64,000 nucleotides of DNA from Paenibacillus segetis (GTDB taxonomy: Bacteria; Bacillota; Bacilli; Paenibacillales; Paenibacillaceae): NCBI RefSeq assembly GCF_014639155.1, contig NZ_BMFT01000001.1, positions 992,001 through 1,056,000 of the forward strand. Reading direction: 5' to 3'. The position numbers and the translations under genes are program-made. Below the pieces are notes generated by a model. The model did no database searches. It saw only the letters and a program-made list of their open reading frames with translations, and had not been told where the DNA came from. Shown piece by piece: positions 1 through 8,377 of the stretch (its first letter is position 1; the number at the start of each line of letters is the position of its first letter).

Positions 1-2
1 AT

Positions 3-224
3 ACGACGGATAACGAATATGCGGGACAATGGTATTCTTTTGTTGGCAATGAAATTTACGCTAATGATGGATATATTAAAATTCCTAATGATGGTCAGCC
101 TCATCAGCTCGTTGTGAATTATTGGGATACGAAAAATAATCCTCTCACCAAACTGACTCTATCTGCTCCGGATTCCGGTTGGTTAGGCGCAGGTAAACCG
201 CTAGTTGCCGTTTGGACACCATAA
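3..224 (+). CDS. C-terminal end of an unknown protein (partial)
   Basis: The reading frame is open from the window edge to a TAA at 222-224 and gives about 73 residues. The piece is rich in Asn, Asp, Gly and aromatic residues (AGQWYSF, VVNYWDTKNN, SAPDSGWLGAGKP, ending VAVWTP). That composition resembles a beta-rich, secreted or surface domain, but I do not recognise the family. The start lies outside the window. It ends 27 bases before the convergent hairpin at 251-284. Confidence 0.5.
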   Translation, partial: TTDNEYAGQWYSFVGNEIYANDGYIKIPNDGQPHQLVVNYWDTKNNPLTKLTLSAPDSGWLGAGKPLVAVWTP

Positions 225-245
225 AGCAACAATAGGGATAGGGTA

Positions 246-284
246 CAAAAACACCCCACCTCCATGATGTTGGAGGTGGGGTGT
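246..284 (-). terminator. Terminator of the yfbR-like gene
   Basis: A perfect 14-bp stem (251-264 with 271-284, 6-nt loop) is followed on the minus strand by a run of five T (complement of 246-250). It sits just past the stop of the minus-strand nucleotidase gene. The plus-strand side lacks a T run, so it works best for the minus strand, although the stem could serve both convergent genes. Confidence 0.8.
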
Positions 285-309
285 TAACTGTGTTGCGGGT
301 CATTCACTG

Positions 310-906
310 TTATGATAACTCATCAAGTGTCATCTCGAAACTGGGAGCGAAATGCTCTAAGAAGTAACTGACTTCTGGAAGCGTTAGACGTTGAAGCTTC
401 TCTTGTAACTGGTCTTTAGCCACTGCAAATTCGCGGTTTCCACAGGTTAATTCCCAAGCACATTTGAGATAAGCATCTAGACTATCTGCTGCTTTAACAT
501 AGATCATGAGCTCCTTATCTTTCAGGTTACCCTCTTCTTTACCGGGAGACAGTAACTGGTCATAGGTAGCCTGTAGCTCTGAGGGAACCATCGAAAGCAG
601 ACGTTCCGCAGCAATATTTTCCATTTCCCTAAAGTTAGATAGTAAACGAGGATTGTGATGTTTCACGGGCGTTGGAATATCACCGGTGAACACTTCAGTT
701 GCATCATGAAACAGAGCTAGTGTTGCAGCGCGATCGGAATTCAACTCGCGATTGAACAAACTGTTGCCTATCTCGCAGAGTAAATGAGCCAGCAAGGCCA
801 CGTGAAATGAATGTTCTGCAACATTCTCAGTCGAAGTACTCCGCATAAGACTCCAACGTTTAATGGAGCGAAGTCGGTACATATAAGCGGGAAAATGGTA
901 GCTCAT
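310..906 (-). CDS. 5'-deoxynucleotidase, YfbR-like HD-domain phosphohydrolase
   Basis: HD-superfamily nucleotidase of the YfbR family, which removes phosphate from deoxyribonucleoside 5'-monophosphates in the cytoplasm. The metal site is visible: the His of AEHSFHVA, the HD pair in LALFHDATEVFTGDIPTPVKH, and a later Asp in KAADSLDAYLKC. I start at the ATG at 906 (MSYHFPAYMYRL) because GAGAGG lies about 10 bases upstream and the resulting 198 residues match the family length of about 199. An in-frame ATG 17 codons upstream has no ribosome site. It is divergent from the fumarase gene. Family assignment is firm; substrate preference is taken from the family. Confidence 0.9.
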   Translation of the reverse strand: MSYHFPAYMYRLRSIKRWSLMRSTSTENVAEHSFHVALLAHLLCEIGNSLFNRELNSDRAATLALFHDATEVFTGDIPTPVKHHNPRLLSNFREMENIAAERLLSMVPSELQATYDQLLSPGKEEGNLKDKELMIYVKAADSLDAYLKCAWELTCGNREFAVAKDQLQEKLQRLTLPEVSYFLEHFAPSFEMTLDELS

Positions 907-1077
907 CAATGACAAACCTCTCTTTAATATGAGTGAATTTTGTATAAAAATTGTCAACCTCTTAAATTGTATTATGTTATTATAAAGCTAATAAGTAGCA
1001 TAACACCATTGTTGAAATTACGGCAATTTAAAACTTTTACTACAATTAATCTATTTGTAGACAAGAGAGGGGACCCT

Positions 1078-2619
1078 ATGATTATGCACCAGTTTGAAGA
1101 GAGCGTATACCAATTAATTGTGGAAGCTTCAACGAAATTACCTGGAGATGTGCGTAGGGCTGTGAATCGAGGAATGGCTGAGGAGAACAGAGCAACACGT
1201 GCGGGACTCGCATTAGCTACGATTTCCCGTAACATAGGGATGGCCGAGGAACAAATTTCACCGATATGCCAAGATACAGGGATGTTGACCTTTATTGTGC
1301 ACACGCCTATCATGGTTAATCAGATTGAGATGAAACGAAGTATTCGTGCTGCAATCCAAAGAGCAACCAAAGAAGGAAAGCTGCGTCCCAATTCAGTAGA
1401 TTCACTCACAGGCGAGAATAGTGGTGATAATCTAGGGCCGGGCACACCTGTAATTCATTTTGAACAATGGGAGAATGATTATATAGATTTGCGGCTTATT
1501 CTAAAAGGTGGAGGCTGCGAGAATAAGAACATCCAATACAGCTTACCAGCAGAATTGGAGCATCTGGGTCGTGCGGGACGGGATTTGGATGGGATTCGTA
1601 AATGTATTTTACATGCAGTGTACCAAGCGCAGGGTCAAGGTTGTAGTGCCGGATTCATCGGCGTTGGTATCGGTGGTGATCGGACAACAGGGTATGAACT
1701 GGCGAAGCAGCAGTTATTTCGTGCAGTGGACGATGTCAATCCGATCGCTGAATTAGATCAGTTGGAACAATACATTATGCAAAATGCCAACAAACTTGGT
1801 ATTGGTACGATGGGATTTGGCGGGGAAGTAACGTTGCTTGGTTGTAAGATCGGTACTGCAAATCGTCTTCCGGCAAGTTTTTTTGTGTCCGTAGCCTATA
1901 ATTGCTGGGCGTTTCGCCGTCAGGGTGTAGAGATAGATGCGGTAACCGGAGAAATTAATACATGGATATATGAAAAGGGTTCAGAGGTATCTATGGATCA
2001 ACAAGCAAATGACGAATCCGAAACGGACGGGGAATCAGCCAGTCGTGAGATCGTTCTTCAAACACCAATAAGTGAAGAACAAATTCGTGCATTGCGTGTA
2101 GGTGATGTAGTTGTAATTAAAGGCGAAATGCACACGGGTCGAGATGCACTTCATAAATATTTGATGGATCATGATTCTCCTGTGGATTTGAACGGAGCCG
2201 TAATCTATCACTGTGGACCTGTAATGCTTAAGGATGAAGAAGGTTGGCATGTTAAGGCAGCGGGACCAACGACCAGTATTCGTGAGGAGCCCTACCAAGG
2301 CGATATTATCAAAAAATTCGGCATCCGCGCCGTGATCGGTAAAGGTGGCATGGGACCGAAGACATTAGCTGCGCTTAATGAACATGGCGGAGTCTATTTG
2401 AATGCTATTGGTGGAGCTGCTCAATATTATGCAGAATGCATCAAGCATGTAAATGGCGTTGATTTTATGGAATTTGGTATTCCTGAGGCGATGTGGCATC
2501 TGAATGTGGACGGTTTTGCAGCGATAGTAACCATGGACTCTCATGGGGATAGTTTGCATGAAGGTGTAGAGAAGAATTCTGCAGAGAAATTAGCTTCATT
2601 TAAGGAGAAGGTGTTTTAA
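1078..2619 (+). CDS. Fumarate hydratase class I (4Fe-4S, single chain)
   Basis: Oxygen-sensitive fumarase that interconverts fumarate and malate in the TCA cycle. The 513-residue chain carries both halves of class I fumarases. The alpha-like part holds the three cluster cysteines C64 (ICQDTGM), C147 (GGGCENKN) and C189 (GQGCSAGF); the beta-like part has GDVVVIKGEMHTGRDALHK and GKGGMGPKT. The start at 1078 follows GAGAGGGG at good spacing; the frame is open for 46 more codons upstream, but these do not look like fumarase. The phoR start follows its stop by six bases, so the two are probably co-transcribed. The pairing of a central-metabolism enzyme with phoR is unusual. Confidence 0.95.
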   Translation: MIMHQFEESVYQLIVEASTKLPGDVRRAVNRGMAEENRATRAGLALATISRNIGMAEEQISPICQDTGMLTFIVHTPIMVNQIEMKRSIRAAIQRATKEGKLRPNSVDSLTGENSGDNLGPGTPVIHFEQWENDYIDLRLILKGGGCENKNIQYSLPAELEHLGRAGRDLDGIRKCILHAVYQAQGQGCSAGFIGVGIGGDRTTGYELAKQQLFRAVDDVNPIAELDQLEQYIMQNANKLGIGTMGFGGEVTLLGCKIGTANRLPASFFVSVAYNCWAFRRQGVEIDAVTGEINTWIYEKGSEVSMDQQANDESETDGESASREIVLQTPISEEQIRALRVGDVVVIKGEMHTGRDALHKYLMDHDSPVDLNGAVIYHCGPVMLKDEEGWHVKAAGPTTSIREEPYQGDIIKKFGIRAVIGKGGMGPKTLAALNEHGGVYLNAIGGAAQYYAECIKHVNGVDFMEFGIPEAMWHLNVDGFAAIVTMDSHGDSLHEGVEKNSAEKLASFKEKVF

Positions 2620-2625
2620 TCAGTT

Positions 2626-4425
2626 ATGAAGACATTTCGCAAGAGACTTACGCTAATCATGATGGGGTTGGTGGGCATTTCCATGCTTGCTGCAGGGATT
2701 TCCATGGCGCTGGTATTTAAAGACTCGCATATCCATGCCTTGGAAGAGAACATGGGGCGTGAGATCAATTTACTTGAGAACACATTCCCTTTTGAACCCC
2801 TCGATGGAAACCCAGGCGCTTCGGAGTATTATACGGCGAAAGCCAAAGAACTGGAGGAATTAATCAATTCTCGTGTTACATTCATCAGTCTTGATGGGAA
2901 AGTCATTGGTGATTCCGAGGCCATTACGAGTGAGATGGACAATCACTTGAATCGTGAAGAAATCATCTCTGCGACTGAGGATAAGGTGGGTAGCGCTATA
3001 CGATATAGCGAAACCATGCGCGAGGATATGCTCTATGTAGCGAGGAAAGTTTCGGTGTCTGACCAAGGCTATGATGGATATATAAGATTATCTATGAGTC
3101 TTGCAATTGCTAGTGAGGGGTTAAATCGAGGTTGGTTGTTGATGATCGGCGGGCTGGTGGTTTTATTTCTGGCAGCCACCTTACTTAGCTACCGGATGGC
3201 AAAAGGACTTACTAAACCACTGGAGCATATTACTAGGGTTGCGAATAAGATTTCCAAATTCGATTATGATGCGAGAGTAGGATTTAGTCGTAAGGATGAA
3301 ATCGGCCAGCTTGGAGAAGCCATTAATGGCATGGCTGATAGTTTACAGCAGCAATTGAAACGAATCCGCGATAACGAGAGTCTGATGCAAAGTGTATTAA
3401 CCAATATTACAGGCGGTATTGTAATGGTTGATTCTGATGGACAAATCGCACTGATCAATCGGGAAGCTGAACGTATTTTACGAATGAAAGAGAATTTGTT
3501 ATTAGGCAAACCTTATCATGTGCTGAAAAGAAATTTCGAATTTACAAAGTTTATGGAAGAAGGCATGGAACACAAAGTTCGTGTTCATGAAGAGCGTAAT
3601 GTGTATGACCCTGAGAATAAAATTTTACATTTTGACGGTGTGCCTATGTTTGAGAACGATGGAAGCTACCGAGGGATGCTCTTCCTGCTTCACGATGTTA
3701 CAAGTATCCGTCGCTTAGAAGTGATGCGTAGTGAATTTGTAGCGAATGTATCTCATGAGTTGAAGACTCCAATTGCTGCGGTGAAAGGTTTCGCGGAGAC
3801 CCTTCTGGCCGGTGGAGTAAAAGATGAAGAAACGGCAAGGTCTTTCCTGCAGATCATCTATGACGAGGGAGATCGTTTGAATCGTCTGATCGGGGATATC
3901 TTGGAGTTATCCAAGATCGAATCGAAACGGGCACCACTGGAGTATGCTCCGATCCAACTTAAGGAATTGTTCGATAGTATATTTGAAGTGCTGCAATCTG
4001 CCGCGGATAAGAAATCGATTGTATTACACCATGGTATTCCTGAACATATGTTTATTGAGGGTGATGAAGATAGGCTCAGACAAATCTTTATGAATCTGTT
4101 ATCCAATGCAATCAATTATACGCCAGATGGTGGTAGAGTGAAGGTAGAAACCCAGATTAAGCATGAGGGTAGTGAAGAGGAAAAAATCAAATTTATTATT
4201 AGTGATACGGGGATTGGTATTCCGAAAAAAGATCTTCCGCGAATTTTTGAACGTTTCTATCGAGTAGACAAAGCAAGGTCAAGAAACTCGGGAGGTACCG
4301 GGCTCGGCTTATCCATTGTCAAGCATCTAGTGGAACTGCACCATGGGACAATTACAGTAGAAAGTAAGGTCGGTGAAGGATCATCCTTTATTTTGGAGCT
4401 TCCATTTATGCATAATTTGGAGTGA
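2626..4425 (+). CDS. phoR: Phosphate-sensing histidine kinase PhoR
   Basis: Membrane sensor kinase of the phosphate-starvation system (599 aa). Order of parts: N-terminal transmembrane segment (about 10-30), extracytoplasmic sensor region, second membrane segment (about 170-190), HAMP (about 190-245), PAS domain (about 255-350), HisKA with the phospho-acceptor H377 in VSHELKTPI, then the ATPase domain with N-box NLLSNAINYTPDGG, G1 DTGIGIP, F-box RFYRVDKARS and G2 GGTGLGLSIVKH. It lies upstream of phoP, the reverse of the phoP-phoR order in Bacillus, and is separated from it by a Pho box. Its own ribosome site (GGAGAAGG) is inside the end of the fumarase gene. Confidence 0.88.
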   Translation: MKTFRKRLTLIMMGLVGISMLAAGISMALVFKDSHIHALEENMGREINLLENTFPFEPLDGNPGASEYYTAKAKELEELINSRVTFISLDGKVIGDSEAITSEMDNHLNREEIISATEDKVGSAIRYSETMREDMLYVARKVSVSDQGYDGYIRLSMSLAIASEGLNRGWLLMIGGLVVLFLAATLLSYRMAKGLTKPLEHITRVANKISKFDYDARVGFSRKDEIGQLGEAINGMADSLQQQLKRIRDNESLMQSVLTNITGGIVMVDSDGQIALINREAERILRMKENLLLGKPYHVLKRNFEFTKFMEEGMEHKVRVHEERNVYDPENKILHFDGVPMFENDGSYRGMLFLLHDVTSIRRLEVMRSEFVANVSHELKTPIAAVKGFAETLLAGGVKDEETARSFLQIIYDEGDRLNRLIGDILELSKIESKRAPLEYAPIQLKELFDSIFEVLQSAADKKSIVLHHGIPEHMFIEGDEDRLRQIFMNLLSNAINYTPDGGRVKVETQIKHEGSEEEKIKFIISDTGIGIPKKDLPRIFERFYRVDKARSRNSGGTGLGLSIVKHLVELHHGTITVESKVGEGSSFILELPFMHNLE

Positions 4426-4457
4426 GTTAGGGTATTTCTCTATTTATGTTTGATATA

Positions 4458-4503
4458 TTTTACACCGCGTTAACAATGTGGTGATATGCTGAGCATGTAT
4501 ACT
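4458..4503 (+). promoter_or_regulatory. Pho box and promoter of phoP
   Basis: TTTACA (4459-4464) and TTAACA (4470-4475) are direct repeats whose starts are 11 bp apart, the known spacing of PhoP-binding hexamers in Bacillus. A possible -10 (TATACT, 4498-4503) follows. The same core, TTTACAC(T/C)GCGTT(A/T)ACA, appears before pstB (10202) and pstS (17929). This suggests that phoP is autoregulated and can be transcribed independently of the upstream fumarase-phoR unit. Confidence 0.75.
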
Positions 4504-4557
4504 CGAGTCAAGATTCGTCAACATCCATTCTGCATATAGAAAACAATGGGGGTTTAT

Positions 4558-5283
4558 ATGACGCAGCGACTATTAGTAATTGAAGATGAACCAACGCTAT
4601 CCAGACTATTATCTTACAATCTTTCAAGAGAAGGATATGAGGTGACCGTGGAAGATCACGGACAAACTGGCTATGATACGGCTTTAAATCAAGAATTTGA
4701 TTTAATTCTGCTGGATTTAATGCTTCCGGGGATGAATGGATTTGAAATTATGACCAAGCTCCGGCAAGAAGGCGTAAAGACACCAGTGATCATTTTAACG
4801 GCAAAGAATGCTGAAGAAGAAGTGGTAGAGGGCTTGAAATCTGGTGCAGATGATTACATTACGAAGCCATTTGGAGTGGCAGAGTTACTGGCGCGAGTTG
4901 CTGCTGTATTAAGAAGGTCGACAGGTGTAGAAGAACGGGAGAAGCTGCCGGATCGTGAAGATGCGCATATTTCGCATGGTGCACTTGTCATTTACCCTGA
5001 GAAGTATGAAGTAACGCTTAATGGCGAATCGATTACACTTCGGCCCAAAGAATTTGAAGTATTATTGTACCTAGCTCGTAAGCCTGGTGTAGTTATGACG
5101 CGGGACGATTTGATGAACGCGGTTTGGGGATTTGACTACATTGGAGGTCAGCGGACAGTGGACGTGCACGTTAGTTCACTACGGAAGAAGTTGGAACTCG
5201 ATCCAGAGTCAGTGCATATTGATTCCATCCGCGGAGTTGGTTATAAGCTAGTTGTTAGTAAGAAAAAAAGCGTCCATCATTAA
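4558..5283 (+). CDS. phoP: Response regulator PhoP (OmpR family)
   Basis: DNA-binding response regulator, partner of PhoR. The receiver domain (1-120) has the acidic pocket E9/D10, phospho-acceptor D53 (LILLDLMLPG) and the conserved Lys in DDYITKPFG. The OmpR/PhoB winged helix (about 140-235) shows LRPKEFEVLLYLARKPG and GQRTVDVHVSSLRKKL. I start at ATG 4558 (MTQRLLVIEDEP) because GGGGGT sits directly upstream; an in-frame ATG at 4546 would add four residues. 241 aa is normal for the family. A Pho box precedes it and a strong terminator follows. Confidence 0.92.
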   Translation: MTQRLLVIEDEPTLSRLLSYNLSREGYEVTVEDHGQTGYDTALNQEFDLILLDLMLPGMNGFEIMTKLRQEGVKTPVIILTAKNAEEEVVEGLKSGADDYITKPFGVAELLARVAAVLRRSTGVEEREKLPDREDAHISHGALVIYPEKYEVTLNGESITLRPKEFEVLLYLARKPGVVMTRDDLMNAVWGFDYIGGQRTVDVHVSSLRKKLELDPESVHIDSIRGVGYKLVVSKKKSVHH

Positions 5284-5304
5284 TAAAATGATGGATGTTT
5301 TTTT
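5271..5304 (+). terminator. Terminator of phoP
   Basis: Stem 5271-5281 with 5287-5297 (core TCCATCATT/AATGATGGA, one G-T pair), 5-nt loop, then seven T. The stem overlaps the phoP stop codon. Confidence 0.85.
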
Positions 5305-5355
5305 GTAAATGAAGTGATTGAGGAGTTTAGTTATTTATGGAGCACTACAATCATA

Positions 5356-5421
5356 AACATTATAACGTTATATTTACTTAATGAACTATTCATGCTATCT
5401 TAAACATTATAATGTTATATT
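5356..5421 (+). promoter_or_regulatory. Twin operator-like repeats before the sugar-acid operon
   Basis: Two copies of AACATTATAA(C/T)GTTATATT lie at 5356-5374 and 5403-5421, 47 bp apart, differing by one base. Each contains a palindrome (TATAACGTTATA in the first, AACATTATAATGTT in the second). They sit directly upstream of the first gene of an operon whose last gene is a GntR/UTRA regulator. That makes them the best candidate binding sites for it. The assignment is inference from position and symmetry. Confidence 0.6.
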
Positions 5422-5437
5422 GAAAGAGGTGAGAACT

Positions 5438-6538
5438 TTGAAGAATAGTTTCGTCCTTCGCAATGTAAAACGTGTAAACGGTGAAGAAATTGATATCGTT
5501 ATTGAGAGCGGTAAAATAGCCGAGATAGCTATTGCCGGAGAGGGGCACGGGGAACAAGTTTGGGATGGAGCAGGCACCTATGTATCAAGTGGTTGGATCG
5601 ACATGCATGTCCATGCTTTTCCTGAATTCTCTCCGTATGGTGACGAGATCGATGAGATTGGAGTCAAACAAGGAGTAACGACCATTGTTGATGCTGGAAG
5701 TTGCGGAGCTGATCGGATTCCTGATCTAGTTGCTGATAGCAAACAGGCTAAGACGAATTTATTTGCGTTTCTAAATATTTCTCGGATAGGTCTAAAGAGA
5801 ATCGATGAACTGTCCAATATGGAATGGATAAATCGCGAGAAGGTTAAGCTGGCGGTCAAAGCATACGGGGACGTTATCGTTGGTTTAAAAGCACGAATTA
5901 GCAGTAGTGTTGTTGGAGATAGCGGAATTGAACCACTACGCATTGCGCGGGAACTTTCCGATGAAACAGCACTGCCGGTAATGGTTCACATAGGTTCAGC
6001 ACCGCCGAATATTGAGGAGGTTATTCCACTTTTAGAGCGAAAAGATATAATTACTCACTATCTTAATGGAAAGAGAAATAATCTGTTCGATATGGAGGGA
6101 AAACCACTTCAAGTGTTAATCGATGCGATTAACAGAGGAGTTCATTTAGATGTGGGGCATGGTACGGCAAGCTTTTCTTTTAAGGTGGCTGAAGCGGCCA
6201 AACAGCAGGGAATAGGGTTTCATACGATTAGCACCGATATTTACCGGGGAAATCGGCTTAACGGTCCGGTATACAGCTTGGCGAATGTTCTTACCAAATT
6301 TCTGTACCTAGGATATTCACTTGAAGAGATTATTGCGGCAGTCACGACACATGCAGCAGCTTGGCTAGGAAAACCAGAGCTTGGTCGAATCCAAGTAGGT
6401 GATCAAGCGAACTTGACGTTATTTACTCTACGAAATGAACAGACGGTACTCATCGATTCTGAAGGGGAGCAAAGAGTATCGGATCAAGTGATCGAAACGA
6501 GAGGAGTGGTTATAGGTGGGGAATACATTGAATGCTAA
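5438..6538 (+). CDS. Amidohydrolase/deacetylase-type metallohydrolase (EF_0837 family, COG3964)
   Basis: Amidohydrolase-superfamily enzyme, often mislabelled dihydroorotase. Metal-site features are visible: HxH in DMHVHAF, a candidate carbamylated Lys in VGLKARIS, His in MVHIGSAPP and THYLNGK, and a late GHGTASFS/TDIYRGN region. Members are known to deacetylate small acyl hydroxy-acids; the natural substrate here is unknown. The TTG at 5438 follows AGAGGTGAG and gives 366 aa; the open frame upstream runs through the operator repeats and is not coding. It is the first gene of a five-gene operon and overlaps the next gene by 23 bases, which suggests tight coupling to amino-sugar-acid breakdown. 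Confidence 0.82.
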   Translation: MKNSFVLRNVKRVNGEEIDIVIESGKIAEIAIAGEGHGEQVWDGAGTYVSSGWIDMHVHAFPEFSPYGDEIDEIGVKQGVTTIVDAGSCGADRIPDLVADSKQAKTNLFAFLNISRIGLKRIDELSNMEWINREKVKLAVKAYGDVIVGLKARISSSVVGDSGIEPLRIARELSDETALPVMVHIGSAPPNIEEVIPLLERKDIITHYLNGKRNNLFDMEGKPLQVLIDAINRGVHLDVGHGTASFSFKVAEAAKQQGIGFHTISTDIYRGNRLNGPVYSLANVLTKFLYLGYSLEEIIAAVTTHAAAWLGKPELGRIQVGDQANLTLFTLRNEQTVLIDSEGEQRVSDQVIETRGVVIGGEYIEC

Positions 6539-7619
6539 ATATGGACTAAAACGTGTCATTAATGCTAGCGGACGAATGAGTATTCTTGGGGTTTCGGCTC
6601 CGACAGATACCGTAATGGAGGCGATGAAGCAAGGCGGGCAAAGCTATGTGGAAATTGCCGATTTGGTTGATAAAGCAGGGGATTACATAGCGAAGATTGT
6701 AGACTCTGAGGCAGCCGTCGTAGTGAACTCAGCCTCAAGCGGCATAGCCCTTTCTGTAGCGGCTATCGTGACGCAAGGAAATCGCCGCCGTAGTGAGCGT
6801 CTACACCAGGAGGAAATCCAGAAGAATGAAATCATCATTCTGAAGGGTCATAATGTGCAGTATGGTGCACCTGTTGAGACGATGGTATTCTTAGGTGGTG
6901 GTAAGCTGCTGGAAGTTGGATACGCCAATGAAGGCAAAGCTGAGCACATTGAAGAAGCTATATCGGACAAAACAGCTGCTATCCTGTACGTGAAATCGCA
7001 TCATGCTGTTCAGAAAAATATGATTTCCGTAGAAGAGGCATGGGAGGTTGCTCAGCGTAGAGGTATTCCATTAATCGTGGATGCTGCTGCGGAAGAGGAT
7101 ATCCAAAAGTATGTTAAGGTTTCGGACCTGGCGATTTACAGTGGGTCTAAGGCCATTGAAGGACCTACATCAGGGATCGTTGCAGGGAAACGCACTTATG
7201 TGGAATGGCTTAAAGTGCAATTATACGGCATTGGACGAAGCATGAAAGTGGGGAAAGAAGTTACCTACGGACTGCTTCAGGCATTGGATGAATACATCGT
7301 GAAGCAAGATCGAAGTGAGCAAGAAAAAGAAACACTTCAAACTTTAATGCCGCTAAATGAAATCGCAGGAGTGCGGGTATCCATTGTTCAGGATGAAGCA
7401 GGGCGAGCGATCTACCGTGGGCGCATTCACATTGATCCGGAGCAGGCAGGTACTAACGCTAAGCAAGTTGCATCGGGACTGCAGAATGGGGAAATTGCGA
7501 TCTATACCCGGGATTATGGGGTGCGACAGGGGTATTTCGATATCGATCCACGCCCATTACAGGGTGATGATATTACAGTTATTGAATCAAAAATACGTGA
7601 ATTAGTTGGGGGACAATAA
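6516..7619 (+). CDS. dgaE: PLP-dependent D-glucosaminate-6-phosphate ammonia lyase (DgaE-like)
   Basis: SelA-related, fold-type I PLP enzyme (367 aa). DgaE of Salmonella converts D-glucosaminate-6-phosphate to 2-keto-3-deoxygluconate-6-phosphate (KDGP) and ammonia. K212 in YSGSKAIEGPTSG is the likely PLP lysine, and LIVDAAAEED carries the Asp that contacts the pyridine nitrogen. The N-terminal motif YGLKRVINASGRMSILG is typical of the family. The GTG start has GAGGAG nine bases upstream; a TTG four codons later is an alternative. The neighbouring KDGP aldolase supports the assignment; no glucosaminate-specific PTS genes are present. Confidence 0.8.
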   Translation: MGNTLNAKYGLKRVINASGRMSILGVSAPTDTVMEAMKQGGQSYVEIADLVDKAGDYIAKIVDSEAAVVVNSASSGIALSVAAIVTQGNRRRSERLHQEEIQKNEIIILKGHNVQYGAPVETMVFLGGGKLLEVGYANEGKAEHIEEAISDKTAAILYVKSHHAVQKNMISVEEAWEVAQRRGIPLIVDAAAEEDIQKYVKVSDLAIYSGSKAIEGPTSGIVAGKRTYVEWLKVQLYGIGRSMKVGKEVTYGLLQALDEYIVKQDRSEQEKETLQTLMPLNEIAGVRVSIVQDEAGRAIYRGRIHIDPEQAGTNAKQVASGLQNGEIAIYTRDYGVRQGYFDIDPRPLQGDDITVIESKIRELVGGQ

Positions 7620-7621
7620 AT

Positions 7622-8377
7622 ATGTCTAATATCGCTAAGCGTTTTTATAAAGGTCGTGTTGCATTAAATGTATTAGCCAAGGATGTTGCCAATGCTAAAG
7701 AGGTCTTTGAAGCAGCGGAAGGGTATGTGCTAGTCGGTGTTTTGTCTAAAGACTATGCAACCGTAGAAGAAGCGGTAGTGGCTATGAAACAATACGGTCA
7801 AGAAATAGACGAAGCCGTATCCATTGGACTTGGAGCAGGGGATAGCCGCCAAGCGGCTGTTGTAGCTGAGATTGCAAAATATTATCCAGGTAGTCACATT
7901 AATCAAGCATTTCCTGCTGTTGGGGCGACACGTGCTAATCTTGGGGAGAAGGATAGCTGGATTAACAGTATGATAGCTCCTACCGGTCGTCCTGGATACG
8001 TGAATATCTCAACAGGTGCGATTAGCTCTACGCAGGATGAGTTAGCTATTGTTCCTATTAGATCTGCAATCGCGTTGGTCAAGGACATGGGAGGGAATGC
8101 ACTCAAGTATTTCCCAATGCAAGGACTGAGTCGTGAAGATGAGTTCCGAGCTGTAGCCGAGGCTTGTGCCGAGACAGGATTCGCTTTAGAGCCAACTGGT
8201 GGAATCGATATGGACAATTTCGAAGCGATCCTGCGTATTGCGTTAGAAGCTGGAGTTCCGCAAGTTATTCCTCATGTATATTCTTCGATTATCGATAAAG
8301 AAACAGGAAAAACGAATGTTCAAGATGTGCGTGATTTACTAGTAATCATGAAGAAGTTGGCGGATTTATATGCCTAA
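7622..8377 (+). CDS. dgaF: 2-dehydro-3-deoxy-phosphogluconate aldolase (DgaF/DagF family)
   Basis: KDGP aldolase of the DagF family (251 aa), which would split KDGP into pyruvate and glyceraldehyde-3-phosphate. Family features include KRFYKGRVALNVLAKD at the start, GAGDSRQAAVVAEIAKYYPG, and GGNALKYFPMQGLSREDEFRAVA, whose lysine is a plausible Schiff-base residue. The start follows the dgaE stop by two bases and the GGGGGAC in the end of dgaE is its ribosome site. Its 3' end overlaps the kinase gene by eight bases. Distinct from the classical Eda family in sequence. Confidence 0.82.
   Translation: MSNIAKRFYKGRVALNVLAKDVANAKEVFEAAEGYVLVGVLSKDYATVEEAVVAMKQYGQEIDEAVSIGLGAGDSRQAAVVAEIAKYYPGSHINQAFPAVGATRANLGEKDSWINSMIAPTGRPGYVNISTGAISSTQDELAIVPIRSAIALVKDMGGNALKYFPMQGLSREDEFRAVAEACAETGFALEPTGGIDMDNFEAILRIALEAGVPQVIPHVYSSIIDKETGKTNVQDVRDLLVIMKKLADLYA

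Noticed and set aside
972..1313. Minus-strand open frame of 113 codons inside the start of the fumarase gene
   Set aside because: Opposite-strand shadow of a strongly conserved gene, no ribosome site, no recognisable domain.
5381..5437. N-terminal extension of the metallohydrolase from an upstream ATG
   Set aside because: The extension runs through the operator repeat and lacks a ribosome site; the TTG at 5438 has a strong one and fits the family start.
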